A DNA stretch of 46,856 nt from assembly GCA_016930435.1 (NCBI GenBank), contig JAFGGQ010000074.1:1-46856 (forward strand), given 5' to 3'. The translations under genes and the position numbers were made by a program. Below the pieces are notes generated by a model. The model made no database searches, was not told the origin of the DNA, and saw only the letters and a program-made list of their open reading frames with translations. Positions 1 through 9,000 of this stretch are shown here, piece by piece. The DNA is from a bacterium (GTDB lineage Bacteria > UBP14 > UBA6098 > JAFGQG01). How positions within the stretch are numbered: position 1 is the stretch's first letter; every line of letters begins with the position of its first letter.

Positions 1-37
1 AATAAATATAAGGGGCGGCAAATTAGGATAGATAGTT

Positions 38-706
38 ATGGATTCCGATGGTATAAAATTCTTTTTGTTCTTTTTTCTGGCGGGGATAGCAACCCTTGCG
101 GTGTTTAGGCTGGCTCTGAACTGGACGCACAGCAGGGGCATTCACCTTATGGTCCTGATATTTGCCTTGTGCCTTTTTTGCTTAAGCTTATTTATGGTTT
201 TTTTCTTCAGGGACCCCCACCGGATGATCCCGGTTGAGCCGGAACAGATCATCTCTCCCGCGGATGGACGTATAGTTGAGATTGTTCCGGTTCAGGATGA
301 TTTTGTTGGAGAGGCTATTCGGGTGGCTATTTTTATGTCAGTATTCGATGTCCATATTAACCGGGCTCCTATTGCCGGAAAGGTGATTTCGGTGACCTCA
401 CACAACGGTTCTTTCTTGCCTGCATACCGGAAGGATTCTTCACTTCGTAACGCCAGGGTAATCTCCCGGCTGATGGGCAATAGGGGCGACCCGGTTGAAA
501 TCCGTCAGATCGCTGGAATATTGGCCAGGCGGATCGTCTCCCGGATACATCCAGGGGACCGTTTGGCGGCGGGAGATCGGATAGGTTTGATCCGCTTCGG
601 CTCGAGGGTGGAAATCCTATTCCCCGCGCATTACCGAATCATGGTCAAACAAGGTCAGAAGGTTAAAGCCGGTGAAACGATAGTGGCGGAGGTTGAAATT
701 GAATAG
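38..706 (+). CDS. psd: phosphatidylserine decarboxylase proenzyme, short form
   Basis: Decarboxylates phosphatidylserine to phosphatidylethanolamine at the inner membrane. The 222-residue protein has two N-terminal hydrophobic segments (about residues 8-27 and 36-57) followed by the decarboxylase domain with 'SPADGRI' near residue 73 and 'FDVHINRAPI' near 104. The self-cleavage site is FGSR, with Gly188-Ser189; in this family Ser becomes the pyruvoyl group of the small alpha subunit, here the last 34 residues. Length and the GS motif fit the short Psd type rather than the roughly 300-residue E. coli LGST form. The ATG at 38 is preceded by AGGA at 27-30. The end overlaps pssA by 14 bp, so the two consecutive steps of PE synthesis are probably translationally coupled. 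Confidence 0.95.
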   Translation: MDSDGIKFFLFFFLAGIATLAVFRLALNWTHSRGIHLMVLIFALCLFCLSLFMVFFFRDPHRMIPVEPEQIISPADGRIVEIVPVQDDFVGEAIRVAIFMSVFDVHINRAPIAGKVISVTSHNGSFLPAYRKDSSLRNARVISRLMGNRGDPVEIRQIAGILARRIVSRIHPGDRLAAGDRIGLIRFGSRVEILFPAHYRIMVKQGQKVKAGETIVAEVEIE

Positions 707-1430
707 AAAGGCCAAATTATTTATACCGGGATTTTTTACACTGGCAAATATGGCCTGCGGCTTCTTTAGCATCCTTTACAGTTTCAGGAACCAGGGTGAT
801 AATGCCGCCTGGATGATTATCCTGGCCTCATTCCTCGACCTGCTGGATGGCCGTATAGCAAGGGTTACACACTCAACCTCCGATTTCGGAATGCAGCTGG
901 ATTCATTCTCCGACCTGGTGTCCTTTGGTGTCGCACCGGCGGTTCTCCTTTATTCCCTGGACATCTTCGCATTCGGACGGTGGGGCGGACTGGTAGGCCT
1001 GGTCTTTATGGCATCCGGGGCCTTCCGGTTGGCACGGTTTAACCTCACCGCAAACCTGGAACGAAAGACCCAGTTTATCGGATTACCCATACCCTGGGCA
1101 GCTATATGCATCGCCTCCTATGTCATCCTCTCCCTGAAAGTGACCCAGGAGATCATGTTCCCCCAAGTCCTGGTAGGAATGGTTATCCTGCTTTCATGGC
1201 TGATGGTGAGCACCGTTAAATATGATGCCGTACCTCATCTCTCTCTCAAAGAAGGAAGGGGACAGCTTGAACTCGTTATGATTATTCTGACGGTTGTTTT
1301 AGTTTTATATAATCCTCAAATTTTCTTGTTTCCTTTTATACTAATGTATATATTTTTTGGCATTGCACGGGAAATAAGGTTAATTTTTATTAAAAAAGGT
1401 TTTGAAGGGAGCACCAATGAAAGATTATAA
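693..1430 (+). CDS. pssA: CDP-diacylglycerol--serine O-phosphatidyltransferase
   Basis: Makes phosphatidylserine from CDP-diacylglycerol and serine, supplying the substrate of the Psd encoded just upstream. The 245-residue protein is mostly membrane helices and carries the CDP-alcohol phosphotransferase motif DG-x2-AR-x8-G-x3-D-x3-D, seen as 'LLDGRIARVTHSTSDFG' followed by 'LDSFSD' (about residues 46-72). The start is a TTG inside the 3' end of psd (14-bp overlap); no better in-frame ATG precedes the family's conserved 'PGFFTLANMACGF' segment. The 3' end overlaps the ribosome site and start region of purS. Family assignment is clear from the motif and the gene pair. Confidence 0.94.
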   Translation: MKLNRKAKLFIPGFFTLANMACGFFSILYSFRNQGDNAAWMIILASFLDLLDGRIARVTHSTSDFGMQLDSFSDLVSFGVAPAVLLYSLDIFAFGRWGGLVGLVFMASGAFRLARFNLTANLERKTQFIGLPIPWAAICIASYVILSLKVTQEIMFPQVLVGMVILLSWLMVSTVKYDAVPHLSLKEGRGQLELVMIILTVVLVLYNPQIFLFPFILMYIFFGIAREIRLIFIKKGFEGSTNERL

Positions 1431-1671
1431 AGCCACCATATATATTAAGCGAAAAGAAGGTGTGCTGGATCCGGAGGGTTATACGATCAAGGAAGCAGTA
1501 ACTAATATCGGACACTATTATATCAAGGATATAAAGGTGGGGAAATTTTACAATATTGTGATCAGCGCGGATAGCCTTGCCGATGCAGAACAAAAATTGA
1601 CCTGGGTATCCGAACAGATACTCTCCAATCCCATCATCGAACAATTTAAAGTTGAAGTAGTAGAGGATTAG
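1417..1671 (+). CDS. purS: phosphoribosylformylglycinamidine synthase, PurS subunit
   Basis: Small 84-residue subunit of the three-part FGAM synthase (PurS-PurL-PurQ) of purine synthesis. It helps bring PurQ to PurL so that ammonia can pass between active sites. The sequence matches the family: an N-terminal strand ('[17 protein letters not shown]'), '[19 protein letters not shown]', and a C-terminal strand ending 'FKVEVVED'. I chose the ATG at 1417 over the in-frame TTG at 1402 because GAAGGGA at 1404-1410 is spaced 6 nt from the ATG. The gene begins before the pssA stop at 1430 and ends 4 nt before purQ. Confidence 0.93.
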   Translation: MKDYKATIYIKRKEGVLDPEGYTIKEAVTNIGHYYIKDIKVGKFYNIVISADSLADAEQKLTWVSEQILSNPIIEQFKVEVVED

Positions 1672-1675
1672 GATT

Positions 1676-2377
1676 ATGAAAATAGGGGTGGTTACCTTTC
1701 CTGGCTCTAATTGCGACTATGACACTTTATGGGTGGGCAGGGAGGTGCTTAAACAGGATACTACTTTTTTATGGCATAACAATCATGATCTAAAGGATTG
1801 TGATCTGGTAGTGATCCCAGGTGGATTCTCTTATGGGGATTACCTTCGAACCGGAGGGATAGCCCGGTTTTCTCCAATCATGAAAGAGGTAGTCCAATTT
1901 GCCGGGCAGGGAGGCATGGTGCTTGGTATATGCAATGGATTTCAGATCCTGATGGAAGCAGGCCTGCTGCCCGGAGCCATGCTCCAGAATAAATCCATTC
2001 GCTTTATTTCCAGGTTCGTTTACGTCAAGACGATCAATAACCAGATTCCGTTCACAGGGCTTTTAGAACCTGGGGACGTTCTAAAAATTCCTATTGCACA
2101 TTACGAGGGCAATTACTTTGCCCCCCCGGAAATACTGAGTGAATTGGAAAAGGGAAACCGGATCGTTTTTCGCTATTGTGACCAAAAAGGCAATGTTACC
2201 CCTGAATCCAATCCCAATGGCTCACTGCTTAATATAGCCGGTATCTGCAATGAACAGGGCAACGTGCTTGGAATGATGCCCCATCCCGAAAGAGCATCTG
2301 AAGAAATACTGGGTTCCCGGGACGGTTTGAATATATTCCGTTCTGCAATGCAATATTTCCAGAGGTATAATTCCTGA
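1676..2377 (+). CDS. purQ: phosphoribosylformylglycinamidine synthase, PurQ glutaminase subunit
   Basis: Class I glutamine amidotransferase that releases ammonia from glutamine for FGAM synthase. The 233-residue protein shows the catalytic nucleophile in 'GICNGFQ' (Cys86) and the His-Glu pair in 'HPER' (His203, Glu205). '[13 protein letters not shown]' is the oxyanion-hole region typical of PurQ. It follows purS by 4 nt with GAGG inside the end of purS as ribosome site. Its TGA overlaps the ATG of the next gene (TGATG). The large synthetase subunit purL, often next to purSQ, is absent from the window and must be encoded elsewhere. Confidence 0.95.
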   Translation: MKIGVVTFPGSNCDYDTLWVGREVLKQDTTFLWHNNHDLKDCDLVVIPGGFSYGDYLRTGGIARFSPIMKEVVQFAGQGGMVLGICNGFQILMEAGLLPGAMLQNKSIRFISRFVYVKTINNQIPFTGLLEPGDVLKIPIAHYEGNYFAPPEILSELEKGNRIVFRYCDQKGNVTPESNPNGSLLNIAGICNEQGNVLGMMPHPERASEEILGSRDGLNIFRSAMQYFQRYNS

Positions 2378-2637
2378 TGAATAAACTGGGTATTCTCATA
2401 TTAGCTATTTTTGTAGGATTGTTGATCGGCGGTCTGGTAGGCGAACTGCTGGCATATATCCTGCCTACCAGCGTAGTACGCACATTCTTCATGAAATCGG
2501 TTGACTTCGGATTGGATCCCGTTGTGCTTAATTTAATCGTGATAAAGTTGACCTTTGGAATAAGTTTAAAGTTCAATTTTATCAGTTTAGTATTGGTAAT
2601 ACTGACTGTGTACTACTTTAAATGGTGGTTTATTTGA
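2377..2637 (+). CDS. DUF4321 family small membrane protein
   Basis: An 86-residue protein of unknown function with an N-terminal membrane helix that contains 'GLLIGGLVGELLAYILP' and a C-terminal hydrophobic segment. The pattern 'LxxxVIxLTFGxxxxxNxxS' in the second half fits the DUF4321 family, short membrane proteins known from Firmicutes and other phyla. The start overlaps the purQ stop by 1 nt, so it is translated with the purine genes, although nothing in the sequence links it to purine metabolism. It ends the operon: the following 370 bp hold no gene on this strand. Confidence 0.7.
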   Translation: MNKLGILILAIFVGLLIGGLVGELLAYILPTSVVRTFFMKSVDFGLDPVVLNLIVIKLTFGISLKFNFISLVLVILTVYYFKWWFI

Positions 2638-3009
2638 AATAAAATTAACCTTTTGTAAACCCAATTTCCAATATGCTAAATATATATTATACAACTATTT
2701 GCGTTTGATAATGGTTTATTTTTTTTGAAAAATTTGCGATAGAATACAAAAAAACCTTGACAATTTCTCTATAACAATATATAATTTTAGCAACAAGTTG
2801 TTAATTAGAGTGTTTTTTTAAAGGTATTTGATAAGCTTTTGAGCAACAATGAAATAAGGGTATTTAAAAACATTAGAATCGAGTTCAAATGAAGTGTTCA
2901 TGCGGTTTTGATAAATTGGGGTTGGGTAGTATTGGATTGATAACCGAAACTAGCTATTTTTTAAGGAAAAAGGATAACATAAAAACTGATACCAAACAAG
3001 GAGGACAAG
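2638..3009. other. AT-rich intergenic region and long leader
   Basis: No coding sequence was found in this 372-bp gap. It holds a consensus promoter at 2757-2785 and, from the predicted start of transcription near 2792, a leader of about 218 nt before the giant exported protein. The leader has no riboswitch fold that I recognise. The ribosome site AAGGAGGA lies at 2998-3005. Confidence 0.6.
2757..2785 (+). promoter_or_regulatory. perfect consensus sigma-70 promoter
   Basis: TTGACA at 2757-2762, a spacer of exactly 17 nt, and TATAAT at 2780-2785. Both hexamers match the consensus at all 12 positions. It points at the three exported-protein genes that begin at 3010. Whether this organism's main sigma factor follows the E. 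coli consensus is an inference, but TTGACT/TTGACA boxes recur ahead of other genes here. Confidence 0.7.
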
Positions 3010-6000
3010 ATGAGTAAAAGACGTCTGTTTTACATCCTCTCCTTTATGCTAGTGGGCTTGCTTACTTCGTTATGGGGAGCCTCTAGCTGGACTGTAGATA
3101 CTCAGACAGACTGGAATACCGGTTACTTCTGGGGCATCCAGAGTTACCGTAGTCCCGGTGATGCTTTTCCAGGAGTAAATGAGGGTCAAATGAACCAGGT
3201 AGGCTACTGGCATTTTGACAATCTCGTTGGCAATACCGCTGATGCATCAGGGAATGGACATACCGCTGTGCCTTATGGTACTATTACCAGGGGAGAACCC
3301 GGTGTTCGGGGTAGCGGTTGCTTCTATTATGATGCAATAAACGACTTCGTGAAAGTATCTGATGCCAGCGACCTGGATAACTCCAAGGAAATGACCTGGC
3401 TATTCTGGATAAACTTAGATACCCTTACCGGAGACCCACAGGCGGTTCTTTCCAAACGGGATACTATAGACGTCAATGAGGCCTATTGCTTCGCCGTCTG
3501 GAACGGTGACCGCATGTTCATCGATATCGAATCCTCCGACGACCGCTTCTGGACTAACACCGTCTTCAACCAGGACCAATGGTATCACGTAGCCATCGTT
3601 TTCGACGGAAACGAGATTGCTGCTAACCGGGTTAAGGTCTATATCAATGGTGTGCTGGATGTCATCGGCGCTGAAACCGCAGATTCCCTGGCCAATCATC
3701 CATCCCATCTGTTTTTCGGAAGAATGGGCCCTACCGACCCACGGTTGTTTAATGGTTGGATAGATGAGGTGATGATCTATAATAGCGCTTTCTCGCCAAT
3801 TTTGGTTGCCAATCATTACAATATACCTTTTTATCAGACTGGTGTACATGACTTTGGAGCACCCCTGGTAGATTGGGATTCCCTCATCGTTGATATCTCA
3901 TTAGCCAATCCTGGCGATACTGTATTCGCGGCAGTATTGGTTAGTGATAATAACGTTACCCTTAAAGATGCAGATACCATACCCATCTTTATGAACGGGA
4001 GAAACAGCTTCCCGCTGCCAACCCTGGATAATTCACGATTTATGATTGTTGCTTTTTTATTCAATCTTGTTGATCCACCCGATATTGGCGGGAACAACCC
4101 GATATTGCACGATTTCACTATAATGCCCGTTGCCTCAGATTTCACTATACTTGATATCTGGTCTGACCTTCCCTATACCGATGGAGCTGCATTCGATTAT
4201 GAAGCCAACTGGCGCCAGGAACACAACGTTTATGTAGAGCTGGTTAACGATGGCCCTTATCCGGTTAATAACCTGTTTATGTACCTCAACAGCTTCCACA
4301 CCTGCGGCTCCCGGATCGAGTTTGAAAATATAGCCAGTATCGCCGTTGGGGAAACAGTTTTAGTGGTATTTACCATCTCAGAGCCTTCCTGCACCGGCCT
4401 GGATTCAATGTATATCGATTTCGGGGCAACCTGGATGGGTTATGACCATATTAACGTGGCCTCATTAACAGGTGATAACGACCTCATGATATGGGTGGAA
4501 CAGGAAGCCCACGTGATAATCGAAACCACATTCGTTGATCCGGCTACCGCGCCTTATGCACCATTCGTTACCCGCACACAGGACTTCGATATAATCGTGG
4601 TGGTCTCGAACTCCGGAGAAGAGAATGTCAGCTCCCTGGGCATAGAACTGACCTCCTCCAGCATCTGGGGTATCGCATCTAATATTCTCCTTCCGGTTCA
4701 GTATGTCTATGATCTGGATGGCGGAGAAACGGATACCCTGGTCTATAGTATCATTGCCGACGATGCTATCGGAGGAATGCTGGGTAATGATGAGATGTTC
4801 GAAGCCTGGGTTTATTATTCACGGGGGCAGAATACTCAGCTTCCCGTTGATTCCATATACTACTGGGATAACTTTGAACTGATTGACATTCAGAATCCAC
4901 CTTCTCTGACCATACTGGATATTTATGCTCAGGGCGGATTATCCCCTTACAATACCTGGCTGAATAGCTGGAACACCGTTAATGTGGACGTGGTTATCTC
5001 CAACGCTTTTGGTGATTATGCTATCGCTGATTTCTTTGATATCTATCGCTCCGTGCTGACCATCTGGTCTTCCGAAGTACTTGGCATTGGAGGCATAGAG
5101 GCTCCTTCAGCGGCATTTCTTACCCTACCCGCCGGGGCAACCGACACACTGACCTTTACCCTCTGGGCAATCGGACCTACCGAGCAGACTGTAGTCGATG
5201 TATGCGATACTACACACTACCATGACGGTAACTGGGCTTCTCAGGTCGAACCGGTTGCTTCTCCGGTCTGGGCTTGCTTCGATAATATATTTAATATCGA
5301 CGTGATAGAGCCTATCTCAGAGATCATCTGGCCTATCGCCGGAATGCCATGGCACTGCGATTCCATCGTGATCCAAGCCCATGATAACTACTCCGGCGTG
5401 GATTCGGTCATGATCTACCTGATGAGAACCGATGGCCGTTACTGGGATGGGGTTTGCTGTTGGACATGGACTCCTACTTTCTTCTACGCTACTTACCGCC
5501 CCGCATCTAACGATTGGGTGGTTTACCTGCCCATCTGCCCGGATGGTTCTACTACCGAAAATTACAATATTTATTCGCAAGCCGTTGACGTTGCAGGCAA
5601 CTGGGAACAATCCCCCTATCGTGTGCCTCACGGGGACTTCGCCTGGGTACATATCGTGGAAATGTGGTCCAGCCTGCCCTGGCAAAATTGCGATACATGC
5701 TATGACTATAGGGTAGAATGGGATTACGAGGCTGATTGGAATCAGGCGCATTATTGTTCCGTGCTAATCTGGAACTCCAACCCTTGGCCCTGCTATGATG
5801 TGGAGATCAACCTATATTCTATCTGGATGAATACTGCGATTACTACCCCATATATAATCCATTACCTCCCTGCCGATGCCGCAGTATGGGCATACTTCGA
5901 TGTAATTGAAGTGCCATCCTCGGTAAAGGATTCTATCTACGCCCACATCACCGGTGGCATCGACTCCCTCTATATGGAAAGGGTGGCTGAACAGATCACC

Positions 6001-9000
6001 GAAGGAGGTAACGACCTTCTTATTATGGTGCAGGAACCATCCCTCCTGGAAATGCTGACCTGCTATGCGGATAGTGCAGATGCTCCGGTTAGAAACGGCT
6101 TCGATTCGGTATATGTTACCCGCGGTCAGAATTTTACCGTTCATACCAGCTTCTCTAACTTCGGGATAGACCCATTCCATGACGGTCAGGATGTTGTCTG
6201 CAACCTTCGCATGCAATTGGTATCCCGCGGTACAAGCTGTTTTTCGTCCGTAGTCCCCTTTGGCCCGCAGGACTTCTATTGTCTGGACGACAGGTATTAT
6301 TTTGATTTTGAAGTAACTGCTGATTACTGTGTAGGCCACATGGGAACCCACGATGAAAGATTGGTCCTGGAACTGGTTGAAGCTACCGAAGATAATCAGT
6401 TGGCCGGGGTATGCTCCACAGTATATTATGATACACTCGAATGGCTGGGTATTCAATATCCGCCTACCCTGGATATCGTGGCGATCTACCCCAATATCCC
6501 CTGGTTGAATTCATGGAATAATATCGACGTTCATGTGATACTCCAGAATCATTGCTGCGATTATGCCACCGCTGATTCGCTGCAAACCTACCCCCATAAT
6601 CTGGTGATCTATACACCCGATACTACTGTGGTTAGCGGAGTAGCCGGTATAGGTGCTCCCAGGTATGTAGCCACCGATGAGATTCCAGAATGTCAGGTGG
6701 ATACCCTGATCTACCAGCTCTTTGCTGATCACCCTTCCTATGAAGGATGGGTAGGAGTTCAGAATACCAGTTACTTCCATGATAAGAACTGGCCAGCTCA
6801 GACCTATCCGGTTACCGCCCCTGTTCGCGAATTCTGGATCTCCCCAATCTTTGGTATCGATGTAACCCCTCCGACTACTGATATCTATTTTCCATTTATT
6901 CCTAAACACCAGACCTTCCCGGCGAGTTGCAGCATCTATACCTATGATGCGATTTCCGGCGTTGATACCGCCCGGGTTTACTATGCTATTAAAGACCCTT
7001 GGGGAAGATTCTGGAACAGCGTCAGCTGGAATTGGGGTTTGAACTGGCTTAATCCCGTCCTGGATATTCCCAATAATTACTGGCACTTTGACTTTCCTGC
7101 TCCTACGGTTAACGGTAAATACACCGTCTATGCATTCTGCTATGATATAGCCGGCAATATGGGAGCTCAGGATACCTTCTGGTTTATCTGGGATAACTGT
7201 TCTCCCGAAACTTATATAATCTACCCCGGCCCCGAGTTCTACAGTTACGATGGCGAGTGCCCCGAGTATCACTGGGATGGCACTATCAAGATATGGGCTC
7301 ATGATACCGCTTGCGGAACCGAAGATGTCGCTGGCGTAAAGGGTGTTTGGGTTTCCATACGCGATACCCTCACCGGCCGTTACTGGACTGGTTCCGACTG
7401 GAGCGCCCATGTATGGCCATGGAGAGCAACTACCCGGATCGCCGGAACGGATACATTTATCTATACCGGTTATACCGACCATACATCCAATGTGGTTCTT
7501 TCACTCTATTCCTATGGCCGGGACAGCGTCAATAACTTCGGTGGTGAAGATACCATGGAATACCTGGTCTATGATGTTACAGATCCGGTAACCATATTCT
7601 TCCCGCCATATCTGTTCGAAGATCTGTGGGGACCGTTAACCTGGCCCGGTTTTATCGGCGCAGTTACCCATGATTCCATCACCCGAATCGATTCTACACA
7701 GATCATGATCTACGATCAACTTGGCGGCCGTTACTATGACCCACTGGGCTGGACCGAGGATGAGAACTGGATCCGGGCTCGCTGGAACTTCGCACCCGGC
7801 GAATCCCTGGCCTATGAATACCATTTCCCCTGGACATACCCCTGGATACCTACGGCATCTACATATTACCGGGTCTGGGGACGCGGTATCGACGACGTTT
7901 GCAATACCGAACCATCACCGGATACCTGGAATCAGTTCTGGTTCTACTGGGATGCCAATTTGCCTTGCGTAGAAGATCGGCTCCCAGCCTCCGGAGCCAC
8001 CTACTTCCCCGGAGCAATTTGGTCCCGGGATACCGTCAAGATATATGCCTACGATTGCCTGGATGAACCATTCGACTCCCTGGACAGCGTGGTCATTGTT
8101 ATATCACGCTACTCCGATGATTTTTACTGGGACGGTTTCATCTGGACCCCGATGTACACTTACCTCCATTGCGCACCCCTTATCGATGACTCTATATGGT
8201 TCTACGCTCACGACTTTGTGTTCGACGATGAGGATGACTACCAGATCCGGGTTTACGCCTGGGATGCAGTGGGCAATAGGACAACTATATGGTACGCCTT
8301 TACAATCTCCTCTGACGTCTTCGCCCTGCGCGCCCGGTCCGCTCCCAGCGTAATTACTATTGGCGAAACCTTTACGGTTACATGTTCCGTATTCAATGTT
8401 GACGGACTGGATACTACCTTCTTTGGCCCCATTGAACTTGTTCCATATCCCTCTACCGGGGTTACTATTCTGGACACAGCTCCATTCATCTTCGAGGGTA
8501 TCGGATCCTTCAATGTTCAATGTGATGTCCCACTCCATGATCTTCTGATCCATTGCGCTACATACTATCCGGCCCCGGAAACACTCACTACATGGTCCAC
8601 CCCGCCGGTACAGGTTGAAGGCCCATTCGATTCCACTATCGAGATACTTGCGCTTTATGATAACCCAGGTGATCAGGGTGATACACTTGTCCTCATACAT
8701 GACCGAATGGCTAATGACCCGTTCCATCCCGATGCCGATACCACCTCCTGGATACTGCTCTATTACAAATACTTCCGCCTGAATGGCTTCTGGGCTGAAG
8801 TGGAATCCTTGCCACCAGCCGATGCCTGCTCATTGAAGGTAACCTGCAATGAGTCTTTCAATGCACGTTGCTTCAAGGTCATGGGCGTCGTATTCTCCCC
8901 GCTGATGGGATTGGATACCATCTGGAGCGAACCGGTTTGCGCTACTCCGGAGGATAATGTAAGGCCTATGGATATTACCGATCTGGATATCTTCCGGGTC

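Noticed and set aside
6511-7482. 323-residue minus-strand ORF inside the giant exported protein
   Set aside because: It is antisense to a continuous reading frame with signal peptide, repeats and sorting domain. It has no ribosome site, and its composition follows from the other strand's Tyr/Asp/Trp codons.
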